Assembly: GCA_050699815.1 (NCBI GenBank)
Contig: JBOHFT010000029.1
Coordinates: forward strand, 1 to 35,485
Length of the DNA: 35,485 bases
Direction: 5' to 3'
Source of the DNA: GCA-003244245 sp050699815
Lineage (GTDB): Bacteria; Actinomycetota; Actinomycetes; Mycobacteriales; Pseudonocardiaceae
Each line of letters starts with the position of its first letter. Position 1 is the first letter of the stretch. Position numbers and translations under genes: made by a program. The notes beneath the pieces are model-generated. The model was not told where the DNA came from and searched no databases. It saw only the letters and a list, made by a program, of their open reading frames with translations. Positions 6,908-16,159 of this stretch are shown one piece after another.

Positions 6908-8182
6908 TCAGTGCTGGGTTAGGTAATCAGTGAGGTCGGTGATGACGGGGTGGAGCAGGATGGGGGAGGTGCCGCTGAGCAGGTTGCGTTCGGCCACCTG
7001 CAGCACGATGACCTTTCCGGCGGCGAGCAGTTCCCCGGTCGGGCGGGGGGCGGCGGCGACGGTCTCGGGGTGCACGATGGTGATGTCGGTGAAGGCCGCC
7101 GCGAGGTAACGGCTGGCGAACTGGGTGAACGAGTCGGCGATCATGCGGACGGGCTGGTCGACCGTGCCCGCGGCGGGCGCCGAGGTCAGGCTCAGCGGTA
7201 CCCGGAAGTCGCTGGCGATCCAGCGGGTGCGGTCGGCCTGCCCGGCCGGGGCCAGGGAGTAAACCGGGAGCGCATGCTCGCTGCTGCGCCCGATCAGCGG
7301 GCTGATGTCGTCCGGCCACGGGGTCGACCCGGCCGCAGCCACCTGCCAGGTGCGGGTGATACCGGACTGCACCCGATCCGCCAGCGCGTAGGTCATCGTC
7401 AGGCCACCTTCCTGGCTCCAGTGGGTGTCGGCCGGGTAGTAGACCGGGGAGCCTTTGCGCCGGGCTACCTCAGCAAGTGCTGGCCGCAGGTCGATCGCGC
7501 CTGTTTCAGCGCCCACCCGGCGCCAGAACTCATCCCTGGCCCGCGCCGCGCAATCCCGTCCCAGGTATTCGGCGGGCAGGTGCTCGGGCGCCATGGTCGT
7601 CTTGTCGGGGGCCACCACCAGCACGAACTGCCGGCCGGAGGTCTCCACCGCGGTGCGCAGCTGGCGCAAGGAGCCCAGCGTGTCGTCCAGCGAGCGGGCC
7701 GGCCGGCACGCGCCACTGACCTCCGCACCCAGGTACAGCCAGCCATCGCGGCCCTCGATCACCGGGGGGAACGCCGCGGCCGGGGGCTGCGGGACGGCCG
7801 CGACGGCAGGTCCCACCGGCCCGGGTCCCACCGGCCCGGGTCCCACCGGCCTGGGCCCCCACAGCGCAGCCGGCTCGCCGAAGATCCCCCTGCTCACTGC
7901 CTCGGCCGCGCGGACCGCACCGTCGCGCAACGGCAGCTGGTCGGCCGCCCAGGCGGGCAGCCCCGCCAGCCAGGCCCAGCCGTCCCGGGGATCACCGAAC
8001 GCGGCCAGCGCCCGGTTCTCGAACCGGGCGGGGCGCGCCCCGAGGCTCAGCGCGATAGCCGGGCTGAGAAAGAACAGCCCTGCGCAGATCAGCGCGGCGA
8101 GCTGGCGGCCACCACGGCCCGGGTTGCCACGACGCAGCCACGCCTCGTGGACGTCGAGGTGGCCGCGGTCGGTGACCGACAT
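6908..8182 (-). CDS. AlgX/AlgJ-like SGNH O-acetyltransferase-type membrane protein
   Basis: The protein resembles AlgX/AlgJ-type SGNH proteins that transfer acetyl groups onto extracellular polysaccharide. An N-terminal membrane anchor (AALICAGLFFLSPAIAL) is followed by FENRALAAFGDP, a short Pro/Gly repeat (PVGPG three times, 15-bp DNA units at 7809-7853), then GRDGWLYLG, VVAPDKTTMAPEHLP and the catalytic YPADTHWSQEGG (Asp-His dyad). A serine in MIADSFTQFASR fits the nucleophile position. The catalytic part should lie outside the membrane. ATG 8182 is used; an in-frame GTG at 8221 would add 13 residues. It diverges from the glycosyltransferase gene at 8254, and an acyltransferase-3 gene at 12849 could supply acetyl groups. 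Target glycan unknown. Confidence 0.8.
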   Translation of the reverse strand: MSVTDRGHLDVHEAWLRRGNPGRGGRQLAALICAGLFFLSPAIALSLGARPARFENRALAAFGDPRDGWAWLAGLPAWAADQLPLRDGAVRAAEAVSRGIFGEPAALWGPRPVGPGPVGPGPVGPAVAAVPQPPAAAFPPVIEGRDGWLYLGAEVSGACRPARSLDDTLGSLRQLRTAVETSGRQFVLVVAPDKTTMAPEHLPAEYLGRDCAARARDEFWRRVGAETGAIDLRPALAEVARRKGSPVYYPADTHWSQEGGLTMTYALADRVQSGITRTWQVAAAGSTPWPDDISPLIGRSSEHALPVYSLAPAGQADRTRWIASDFRVPLSLTSAPAAGTVDQPVRMIADSFTQFASRYLAAAFTDITIVHPETVAAAPRPTGELLAAGKVIVLQVAERNLLSGTSPILLHPVITDLTDYLTQH

Positions 8183-8253
8183 GGCGTGCACCGTAACGGC
8201 GACTCGATCGGTAGCCTGCACCGGCCGACCCGCCGACCATGGGGAGAACCCGG

Positions 8254-11200
8254 ATGGACTACTGCGCCCCGGCAGACCGCCGCATCGAGTGGACCGGGGA
8301 ACGCTGCGTGCCCTGGACCGACGACCTGCAGGTCGTCTACGAGCACTACCACCGGTACGCGCTGGCGGCCCGCTTCGCCGCCGGCGCGCGGGTGCTCGAC
8401 CTGGCCTGCGGGGAGGGCTTCGGGCCCGCGCTGCTCGCCGCCGAGGCGCGCGAGGTGGCCGGTGTCGACCTCGACCCGCGGACCGTCGAGCACGCCACCG
8501 CCCACTACCCGGGCGAGAACCTGCACTTCACAGTCGGGTCGATGATCGACCCCGAGCTGCTCGCCGGCGCGGAGCCGTTCGACGTGATCACCTGCTTCGA
8601 GGCGCTGGAGCACGTCACGGACCAGGACACGCTGATCGCGGTGGTGCGCCGGCTGCTGGCGCCAGGCGGATTGTTTCTGACCAGCACGCCGGACGTGACC
8701 GTGTACAGCCACGAGCACGGCAACGACAACCCCTTCCACGTCCGGGAGCTCACCGAGCCGCAGTTCCAGGCGCTGCTGGGGGGCTCATTCGGCCACGTCG
8801 CCATCCTGCGCCAGAACGTCGCCGTCGGATCGCTCATCACCAGCACGGCGGCGCCCGGCTGGGGAACCGCGCAGTCCGTGCGGCGGGCACCGGAGGGCGG
8901 CTGGCGGGTGGCGCCGGAGCTGCCGCACACCTACCTGCTTGGCATCGCGTCGGACGCACCGCTGCCGGACCTGCCCGCGCTCAGCGCGCTGGTCGATCCC
9001 GACCTGGCCCTGGTGCGCGACGCACACCGGGCCCTGGCCCACGAGCGCAACCAGGCCGCCGAACTGGCTCAACAGCACACCGAGCTCGCCGGTGAGCTGG
9101 CCGGCGAGCGGCAGCGCGCCGCTGCCGACCGGGACAGCGCCACCCGACGGCGGGAACAGCTGGCTGGCGACGTGCACCGGCTGCGTGCCGAGCTGGCCGC
9201 CGCACAGCGCCGGGCGCAGCGGGCCGAGTCGGTGGCGTCCTGGCGCCACGAGATCGGCAGCGCCGCCGAACGCCGGGCGGCCGAGCTGGAACGCGAGGTC
9301 GTGGTGCTGCGGGCCGAGCAGTCAGCCACCGCGCAGCGGCTGATCTCCCGGTACCGGGGTGCCGTCGAGCGGGCCGCACCGCGCGGGACGCTGCGCCGCG
9401 ATCTCTACGAGCGGGCGCTGGGGCGCCAGCCCGCACCGGCGGCACCGGCGGCGCGACCCCCGGCGCCCGGCCCGGTGGAGCTGCACACCAGCACGTCGCC
9501 GCTGGTCAGCGTGGTCGTGCCGGTGCACGGCAAGTGGGAGTACACCCGGGCGTGCCTGGCCAGCATCGAGCAGCACCGCCCGGCGGTCCCGTTCGAGGTG
9601 CTGGTCGTTGACGACGCCTCACCGGACCGCACCGCCGAGCTGGCGGCGGCCAGCCCCGGCCTGCGGCTGGTGCGGACCCAGCGCAACGTCGGGTTCGTCG
9701 GGGCGTGCAATCTCGGCGCGAGCCACGCCCGCGGGGCCTACCTGCTGTTGCTCAACAACGACACCGAGGTGCGGCCCGGCGCCCTGGACGCGCTGGTGAG
9801 CGCGCTCGACTCGGATGACCGGATCGGCCTGGTCGGCGCGGCGCTGGTGTACCCGGACGGCCGGCTGCAGGAAAGCGGCGGCATCATCTGGGCCGACGGT
9901 TCCGGCTGGAACTACGGACGTCACCGCGACGCCGGCGCGCCCGAGTTCCAGGTGCGGCGCGACGTCGACTACTGCTCCGCAGCGGCGATCCTGGTCCGCC
10001 GGGACCTGTTCGAGCAGGTGGGCGGGTTCGACCAGCGGTATGCGCCCGCCTACTACGAGGACACCGACCTGGCGTTCGCTATCCGGGCCACGGGGCACCG
10101 CACGATCGTCGAGCCGGCCGCGGTGGTGATGCACCACGAGGGTGTCTCGCATGGCACCGACGCCGGCACCGGCGTCAAGCGCTACCAGGAGATCAACCGG
10201 GCGCTGTTCGTGGCGAAGTGGGCACCCGCGCTGGCCGATCACCTGCCGGCCGCGAGCGAGCTCAACGTGTGGCTGGCGCGGCAGCGGGGACCGGCCGGGC
10301 ACCGGGGTGGCCTGGTGCTCGTCGCCGACCACCAGGTTCCCACCCCCGACCGCGACTCTGGATCGATGCGCATGCACCGGCTGCTGCTGGCGCTGGCCGA
10401 GCTCGGCCAGCGGGTGGTGTTCTTCCCGTCCAACGGTGCCCTCCTGCAGCCCTACACCGGCGAGCTGCAGCGCCACGGGATCACCGTGCTCCCCGACGCC
10501 GCCGGGCAGGCCACCTTCCTGCGCGAGGCGGGCGCGGCGCTGACCCTGGCCGTGCTGTCCCGCCCGCAGGTGGCCTGGACGCTGCTAGAGGAGCTGCGGA
10601 TGCGTGCGCCGCACTGCCTCATCGGCTACGACACCGTCGACCTGCACTTCCTGCGCCTGCAGCGGCAGGCCGAGCTGGCCGCGTCGGTGGGTGACCGCCA
10701 CGGCGCGACGGCCCTGGCGGGCAAGGCGGCCGCGTCGAGGGAACTGGAGCTGGGGCTGGTCCGGGCCACCGACCTGACCTTGGTGGTCTCCGAGCACGAG
10801 CAGCGCCTGCTGCGCGACCTGGTCCCGGAGGCCGACGTCCGGGTGGTGTCCAACGTGCACCACCCGGCCGGTGAGGTGCCCGGGCCGCAGGGGCGCGCCG
10901 GGCTGCTGTTCGTCGGCAGCTTCGACCACCTGCCCAACCGGGACGCGGTGGCCTGGATGGTCCAGGACGTGCTGCCGCTGGTGCACCGCCGGCATCCCGG
11001 GACAGTGCTGCACGTGGTCGGCAGCAACCCGTCGCCCGACGTGCTGGAGCTGGCCGGCGACGCCGTCGAGGTGCACGGCTGGGTGCCTGATCTGGTGCCG
11101 TGGCACCAGCGGTGCCGGCTGTCGGTGGCGCCGCTGCGGTTCGGGGCCGGGGTGAAGGGGAAGGTGGGCGAGAGCATGGCCGCCGGCCTGCCCACGGTGT

Positions 11201-11436
11201 GCACGCCCGTCGCGGTCGAGGGGATGCGCCTGGTCGACGGCCAGCACGTGCTGGTGGCTGCGGATGCGGCCGGGTTCGCCGACCACGTGGTGGCACTGCT
11301 CGATGACGACGTGCTGTGGCGCACGGTGTCCGGGGCCGGGACCATCGCGGTCCGGGAACGGTTCGGGCCAGACGTCGCCCGCACCGCCCTGCGCGACGTC
11401 CTGGACACCGCCGCCAAGCTGGTGTCGGACGGGTAG
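8254..11436 (+). CDS. Three-domain methyltransferase / GT2 glycosyltransferase / GT4-like glycosyltransferase
   Basis: This 1060-residue protein joins three enzymes. Residues about 10-240 form a SAM methyltransferase with VLDLACGEGFGPALLA (about 47-62) and CFEALEHV. Residues about 255-370 are a charged coiled-coil linker (ERQRAAADRDSATRRREQL). Residues about 415-690 are a GT2 domain with VSVVVPVHGKWEYTRACL, VVDDASPDRT, the DxD-equivalent LLLNNDTEVRPG and YYEDTDLAF. The C-terminus (about 690-1060) is a GT1/GT4-type domain with LLFVGSFDHLPNRDAV, VEVHGWVPDL and FGAGVKGKVGESMAAGLPTV. No membrane segment is seen. GGGGAG at 8241-8246 favours ATG 8254 over 8239. It probably builds and methylates a surface glycan together with the neighbouring acetylation genes; sugar specificities cannot be read. 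Confidence 0.88.
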   Translation: MDYCAPADRRIEWTGERCVPWTDDLQVVYEHYHRYALAARFAAGARVLDLACGEGFGPALLAAEAREVAGVDLDPRTVEHATAHYPGENLHFTVGSMIDPELLAGAEPFDVITCFEALEHVTDQDTLIAVVRRLLAPGGLFLTSTPDVTVYSHEHGNDNPFHVRELTEPQFQALLGGSFGHVAILRQNVAVGSLITSTAAPGWGTAQSVRRAPEGGWRVAPELPHTYLLGIASDAPLPDLPALSALVDPDLALVRDAHRALAHERNQAAELAQQHTELAGELAGERQRAAADRDSATRRREQLAGDVHRLRAELAAAQRRAQRAESVASWRHEIGSAAERRAAELEREVVVLRAEQSATAQRLISRYRGAVERAAPRGTLRRDLYERALGRQPAPAAPAARPPAPGPVELHTSTSPLVSVVVPVHGKWEYTRACLASIEQHRPAVPFEVLVVDDASPDRTAELAAASPGLRLVRTQRNVGFVGACNLGASHARGAYLLLLNNDTEVRPGALDALVSALDSDDRIGLVGAALVYPDGRLQESGGIIWADGSGWNYGRHRDAGAPEFQVRRDVDYCSAAAILVRRDLFEQVGGFDQRYAPAYYEDTDLAFAIRATGHRTIVEPAAVVMHHEGVSHGTDAGTGVKRYQEINRALFVAKWAPALADHLPAASELNVWLARQRGPAGHRGGLVLVADHQVPTPDRDSGSMRMHRLLLALAELGQRVVFFPSNGALLQPYTGELQRHGITVLPDAAGQATFLREAGAALTLAVLSRPQVAWTLLEELRMRAPHCLIGYDTVDLHFLRLQRQAELAASVGDRHGATALAGKAAASRELELGLVRATDLTLVVSEHEQRLLRDLVPEADVRVVSNVHHPAGEVPGPQGRAGLLFVGSFDHLPNRDAVAWMVQDVLPLVHRRHPGTVLHVVGSNPSPDVLELAGDAVEVHGWVPDLVPWHQRCRLSVAPLRFGAGVKGKVGESMAAGLPTVCTPVAVEGMRLVDGQHVLVAADAAGFADHVVALLDDDVLWRTVSGAGTIAVRERFGPDVARTALRDVLDTAAKLVSDG

Positions 11437-11446
11437 GCGGCTAGCG

Positions 11447-12730
11447 TCACCGTACCGTCGGTGGCGCGTAGTTCACCTGCTGGTTCACCACGAAGTCGAA
11501 GGCGGAGAGCACCGAGTCGCGGTCCGGACCGAACACCTCAACGAAGATCGCCCGGTTGTAGAGCACATACACCGCCCGATACGCCGTGGACGAGGTTCCC
11601 GAGCCACTACCCAGCACCGCCACGCCCTGCTGGGCGCGAGTGTCGTCCACCGTCAGCCCACCGTCACGCTGCACGGTGAAGATCGTGTTCACCACATCGG
11701 TCGCGGCCTGCTCGTCGCGCAGGGCGAAGGCGAACATCCCGATCGTGTTGCTGCCCACTGTGGTGGTCTTGAGCACGCCGTCGGTCATCGCGCCGGCGCC
11801 CAGGGCGTTGAGGATCGGATCGGGCAGCAGCTTGCTGCTCGCCAGCCGGGGCAGGTCGAGCAGGCCACCACCGTCGCGGGACTGACCGGGCGGATCGATG
11901 AGCGCGTGCGGGGTGTCCACCGGCGCCGGGCTGGGAACCGGTGGAGCAGGCAGGTCGCGAGGGGTAATGGCGGGTGGGGGCGAGGCCGGCCGGGGCTGGT
12001 TGGGCTGGAGCGAGGCGGGCTGCGGGCCGGCCGCCTGGTCCGGGGAGCCCGAACTCAGGACGTAGGCCACCCCTGCGCCCATCAGCCCCACCACGAGCAC
12101 GGCCACTACCGCGATCCCGATGATCTGCTTGGGCCGGGGCTGCGTCGCTGGCGTCTCGAACACCTCGGGACTCTGCCGCATCCAGGCGCTCTGCTGTTCA
12201 GCGAGGGGCTGTTCAGCGAGGGGCTGTTCAGCGAGGGGCTGTTCAGCGAGGGGCTGTTCAGCGAGAGGCGCTTCGGTGCGGGGCGGCAGATCCGAGACGG
12301 CCCAGGGCGGCGCCGAATTGCCGACGGGGGGGCTGCCGACCGGCCGGAACAAGTCCTGGACCTCGGCCGACCGCTGCTGGTAGGAGGGGCTGGGCGGATA
12401 GGCGGGGGGGGACGCAACCACCTGGGTGCGTCCCGGGTCCGGAACGTCGCCGGTCCGCACGACCTGGGTGGCCTCCGCGGGATCGCCCCCGCCGGTGTTC
12501 CGGCCGGCCGCCTGCATCACCTGCGTCGGCTGCTCCGGCGGCGAGGTCTCCCACCGAAACGCCGGCGGGAACGGGCTGGCCGCCTGGAGCCCGCCGTCCG
12601 CGGTGCTCGCCGAATCCCCACGGTTACCGGCCCGCTGCAGCTCGTCGCGACGCCGGCGGTAGTCCGCAGGGGACAGCCGCCCCGCGGCGAGATCCTCGTC
12701 GAGCTGCTGCAACTCGTTCGGCAAGGTCAC
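11447..12730 (-). CDS. Single-pass membrane protein with SHOCT-like N-terminus and PLAEQ repeats
   Basis: The function is not recognised. From the GTG at 12730 (preceded by GGGGGTGG) the protein begins TLPNELQQLDEDLAAGRLSP and YRRRRDELQ, which resembles the short SHOCT-type motif often found at protein ends. A long low-complexity Pro/Gln-rich cytoplasmic stretch follows, with five PLAEQ repeats encoded by a 15-bp tandem DNA repeat. One transmembrane helix (IIGIAVVAVLVVGLMGAGVAYVL) precedes a Pro-rich linker and an extracytoplasmic domain of about 150 residues with VGSNTIGMFAFALRDEQAA and VYVLYNRAIFVEVFGP. The gene converges on the glycosyltransferase gene, 10 bases apart. An earlier in-frame start at 12793 would add a Pro-rich, unconvincing tail. 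It may be a cell-envelope or signalling component. Confidence 0.75.
   Translation of the reverse strand: MTLPNELQQLDEDLAAGRLSPADYRRRRDELQRAGNRGDSASTADGGLQAASPFPPAFRWETSPPEQPTQVMQAAGRNTGGGDPAEATQVVRTGDVPDPGRTQVVASPPAYPPSPSYQQRSAEVQDLFRPVGSPPVGNSAPPWAVSDLPPRTEAPLAEQPLAEQPLAEQPLAEQPLAEQQSAWMRQSPEVFETPATQPRPKQIIGIAVVAVLVVGLMGAGVAYVLSSGSPDQAAGPQPASLQPNQPRPASPPPAITPRDLPAPPVPSPAPVDTPHALIDPPGQSRDGGGLLDLPRLASSKLLPDPILNALGAGAMTDGVLKTTTVGSNTIGMFAFALRDEQAATDVVNTIFTVQRDGGLTVDDTRAQQGVAVLGSGSGTSSTAYRAVYVLYNRAIFVEVFGPDRDSVLSAFDFVVNQQVNYAPPTVR
12194..12268. repeat. 15-bp tandem repeat, five units, inside a coding region
   Basis: CTGTTCAGCGAGGGG occurs five times head to tail; the fifth unit has one change. 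On the minus strand it encodes PLAEQ five times in the cytoplasmic linker of the membrane protein. The unit is a multiple of three, so copy-number change would keep the frame. Confidence 0.95.
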
Positions 12731-12848
12731 TGCACCACCCCCTGGGTCATCATCGGGTCGGGGCACTCGGGGCACATTGTGCACAGCAGCCACGCTGGGT
12801 TCACGGCCGACCTCCCCGCGTGAGCAGCCCTGTTACTCTCCCGCCCTG

Positions 12849-14078
12849 ATGGACGACGGGATGAGCGGTTCCGGGCGCGCGCGGCATGGTCGGACTCCAC
12901 CCGCGGCGGCGCCCCCGAACACCGGTTTCGCGTGGCTGCGGATAATCGGTGCGCTGACTGTGGTGGTCGATCACTCGATGCCGCTGACCGACCCGTCACG
13001 CCTGACGCTCTTTCCCACGTCGTGGATTCTGTCACCCGGCTACATCGCTTTGATGGGGTTCTTCGCGATGAGCGGCTACCAGATCAGCGACAGCTGGCGC
13101 CAGGATCCGTCCTGGTGGCGCTTCAGCGCCAAACGGGTGCTGAGATTGTGGCCTCCGCTGCTTTTTGTGGTGCTCGTCACGGCACTGGTGATCGGACCGC
13201 TGGTCACGATCCTCGCTCTAGGCGATTACTTCTCGGCCAGGCAAACGTGGGGATACATCGTCAACAACGCGGGCCTGTACACGTTGCAGCATCAGCTGCC
13301 CGGCGTGTTCGTCAACAATCCCTGGCCATGGTCAGTGAACGGCTCAATCTGGACGCTGCCGATGGAGTTCACCGGCTATCTCCTCGTCCTCGCGTTCGGC
13401 ACTCTCGGGCTGTTCCGCCGGGCGCCGTGGATGACGATCGTCCTGATGCTGGCCCTGATCGCGCTGGACCGCCGGTTCGAGGCGAGCGTCGGCTACCCCG
13501 GAGATGGTGGCTCGTTCCTGCAGGTGCCGATCGGGTCGATGGTGGCTTTCCTCGTCGCGTTCAGCATCGGCATGGTCCTGCACGCCTACCGGGGCCGGAT
13601 TCCGCTCTCACCTGTCGTGGCGTGGTCACTGGTCGGGCTCCAGATCGCGGTCCACACCACCCCGGCCGGGGCTTTGACGCTACCGTTCATGGCCGGGTAC
13701 GGGGCGATTGTGCTCGCGTTTCACTGGCCGGCCCGCCTTGAGGGATACGACTCATGGGTATTCGGCAGCTATGGCTTGTACGTGTGGGCATTCCCGGTCC
13801 AGCAACTGCTGGTCATGGCCGGTGTCGATACGCTATGGCCACTGATAGCCACCGCATTGCCGCTGACCTACCTGTGCGGCTGGCTGTCCTGGCGCTACAT
13901 CGAACAGCCCACGCAGTCGCTGCGCCGTTACCTCAGGCGCCGCGAGCCACGCCGCGACAGCGACAAGCATCCATATGGCACTCCGGGAGGGGCGCTGGGC
14001 CACGCTGGGCATCCAGCTGGCGTCTCCGTGGCAGGGGTGCCTGAGCGGGAGCCGTCGGTGCCGGCGGTCTTGGCATAG
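12849..14078 (+). CDS. Acyltransferase 3 family membrane protein
   Basis: This is an integral membrane acyltransferase (acyltransferase_3, OafA/NodX-like) with about ten hydrophobic helices. Family features are the N-terminal FAWLRIIGALTVVVDHSMPL with a conserved His, then GYIALMGFFAMSGYQISDSW, and a basic KRVLRLWPPLL. Near the C-terminus are GSYGLYVWAFPVQQLL and SWRYIEQPTQSLRR. Such proteins move acyl, usually acetyl, groups from cytoplasmic donors onto sugars of surface polymers. The last 60 residues after the membrane domain are basic and low complexity. ATG 12849 is used; ATG 12861 is possible and neither has a good ribosome site. Together with the AlgX-like gene and the three-domain glycosyltransferase it suggests an acetylated glycan. 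Confidence 0.88.
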   Translation: MDDGMSGSGRARHGRTPPAAAPPNTGFAWLRIIGALTVVVDHSMPLTDPSRLTLFPTSWILSPGYIALMGFFAMSGYQISDSWRQDPSWWRFSAKRVLRLWPPLLFVVLVTALVIGPLVTILALGDYFSARQTWGYIVNNAGLYTLQHQLPGVFVNNPWPWSVNGSIWTLPMEFTGYLLVLAFGTLGLFRRAPWMTIVLMLALIALDRRFEASVGYPGDGGSFLQVPIGSMVAFLVAFSIGMVLHAYRGRIPLSPVVAWSLVGLQIAVHTTPAGALTLPFMAGYGAIVLAFHWPARLEGYDSWVFGSYGLYVWAFPVQQLLVMAGVDTLWPLIATALPLTYLCGWLSWRYIEQPTQSLRRYLRRREPRRDSDKHPYGTPGGALGHAGHPAGVSVAGVPEREPSVPAVLA

Positions 14079-14215
14079 CCGACCCGCGGTACCGCTCGGC
14101 GGCCTACCCCACCGATGCCGGCCAGGCCGCCGAGGCCGAGACGAGCCACCTGGCAACGGGCCCGCCGGACGTCGGCTCGCCACCTCAGGAGCGACACCGT
14201 CTGCTGCCCGACGGG

Positions 14216-14767
14216 TTGCGGGTGCACGGCGAGCTGACCGTGCTGGGCGGTTCCGTGCAGTCGTGGAGCCGACGCGATCCTCGCTGGGCGGCGTTGCGCA
14301 CCAGGGCGGTGCTCGTCGGGCAGAGCCCGGTGGTCTTCGCCGGGTCGGTGCTCGCCAACGCCGCGTTCGGGCTGCGCCACCTGGTGCGCTGCCGCCGCGC
14401 GGAACTGCGCGACCGGGCTTGCGCTGCCCTGGTCGAGGCCGGGCTGTGGGACGAGGTCAGCGACCGGCTCGACGACCCGGCGCACACCCTGTCCGTCGGC
14501 CAGCGTCAACGGTTGTGCCTGGCCAGGGCACTCGCGCTGAACCCGGCGCTGCTCCTGCTCGATGAGCCGACCAGCGCCCTCGACAGCACGTCACGGGACT
14601 TGGTGGAAGCCGCGGTGGCCGAGTTGGTCGGCCGGCGCACCGTCATCCTGGACTCGCACGACGCCGAGCAGGTGCAGCGGTTGTGCGACCAGGTCATCGA
14701 CCTCGACCCGGAATCGGGCCCAGCGGGCCCGGGTTGGCGCAGCAGGCAACCATCGGTGCCAGCGTAA
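14216..14767 (+). pseudogene. PstB-like ABC ATPase lacking the Walker A half
   Basis: The frame matches the second half of phosphate-transport ATPase PstB: GLRVHGELTV, the Q-loop as AVLVGQSPVVFAGSVLANAA, LWDEVSDRLDDPAHTL, the signature LSVGQRQRLCLARAL (changed from LSGGQ), Walker B LLLLDEPTSALD and the H-loop as DSHDAEQVQRL. Everything before the Q-loop region, including Walker A, is missing, and the upstream frame from about 14073 holds only a low-complexity stretch. Without Walker A it cannot bind ATP normally. No PstS, PstC or PstA gene is nearby. The TTG at 14216 is only a possible start. A non-ATPase function cannot be excluded because the remaining frame is undamaged. Confidence 0.7.
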
Positions 14768-14776
14768 CCTGGCGGC

Positions 14777-15439
<663 letters not shown>

Positions 15440-15457
15440 CGCAGCGGCCAGCCAACC

Positions 15458-15610
15458 GTGCGTGACAGCAATGTGCTGGCCACCACGGTCGCGGAATTCG
15501 TCATGGCCGGCGAGCCAGCCGATGAGGTCGCCAGCTGGTATCACCTCACCGAGGAGCAGGTTGACCAGGCCATCCGCTGGGACTTCGCCCGCCTGCTGCT
15601 GCATCACTGG
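15458..15610 (+). pseudogene. DUF433-type antitoxin fragment
   Basis: The frame reads RDSNVLATTVAEFVMAGE, then ADEVASWYHLTEEQVDQAI, and ends in RLLLHHWDA, which follows the helix-turn-helix pattern of DUF433 proteins (antitoxin-like). The usual N-terminal segment (about 15-30 residues before the RDSNV block) is missing, although a GTG happens to sit at 15458. After about 15610 the frame continues only as antisense of a nucleotidyltransferase fragment on the other strand. Both ends appear lost. Confidence 0.55.
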
Positions 15611-15611
15611 G

Positions 15612-15734
15612 ACGCGGCCCGAAGCCGTGCACGGCAACGGCGTAGCCGCCGACCACCAGAAAACGCACCTCATGGGCGCTCAAGAATCCGATGAACTCGC
15701 TGAAGTCGTGGTCGAGACGCATCCGTCCATCCAT
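15612..15734 (-). pseudogene. N-terminal fragment of an MNT-type nucleotidyltransferase
   Basis: From an ATG at 15734 the minus strand gives HDFSEFIGFLSAHEVRFLVV then GGYAVAVHGFGPR. This is the start of small nucleotidyltransferases of the AbiEii/MNT type found as antitoxins. The following GS/DxD catalytic motif is absent, because the homology stops near 15612 where the DUF433 fragment of the other strand begins. About 41 residues remain. Confidence 0.6.
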
Positions 15735-15813
15735 GCTGACACTGGCGCAACAACTCGACAGCTGCGACGCGCTCAGCCCGAGGCCGTGCGCGCCAGTACG
15801 CCGCGTCACCCGA
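15670..15813 (-). pseudogene. C-terminal fragment of the partner gene of the nucleotidyltransferase
   Basis: The minus-strand frame ends DAAYWRARPRAERVAAVELL, then RQCQHGWTDASRPRLQRVHR and ILERP, then stop. The YWxxRPxxERxAAxExLR motif is familiar from short proteins encoded just ahead of MNT-type nucleotidyltransferases. Its end overlaps the start of the nucleotidyltransferase frame by about 65 bases. Upstream of about 15813 the frame is no longer recognisable. Confidence 0.5.
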
Positions 15814-15819
15814 CTTCTC

Positions 15820-16056
15820 GTGGAGTTGACGACACGTCACGACGAGTGCGAGCTGCCGCATGACGAGATCATAACCGGCACGCGGTACACGCATGACTTC
15901 GGGGCGGCCGACGTCGGCGGATGCCGGATTCGCACTGAGCTGGGTGCGGTCCTGTCGAGCGAGGTCGAGGCCGCGCTGCGCACCGTGCCCCCGCACCTGC
16001 GCGAACTCGACGAGCAGCGCACCACCTTCGTCACCCGCAGCGCCCGGCAGAGCTAA
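15820..16056 (+). CDS. Hypothetical small acidic protein
   Basis: No family is recognised. From a GTG at 15820 the frame encodes 78 residues, including HDECELPHDEIITGTRYTHD and LGAVLSSEVEAALRTVPPHL. Third-codon positions in the second half are strongly G+C, as in true genes of this genome, and the opposite frame looks worse. It starts immediately upstream of two fragments on the other strand, so it may itself be a remnant of something longer. Confidence 0.4.
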   Translation: MELTTRHDECELPHDEIITGTRYTHDFGAADVGGCRIRTELGAVLSSEVEAALRTVPPHLRELDEQRTTFVTRSARQS

Positions 16057-16159
16057 CGCCCGGGCCGTGGAGGCGATCCGCACGGCCAAGGACTCCCGAA
16101 GCTACGGCCAGGCCCGGCACTCGGCGCGCCGCCTTACGCATCACGGTACGCTCTCACGT

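Noticed and set aside
12194..12268. Possible CRISPR array
   Set aside because: Units are contiguous 15-mers in a coding frame, with no spacers; the same applies to the 18-mers at 19088-19213.
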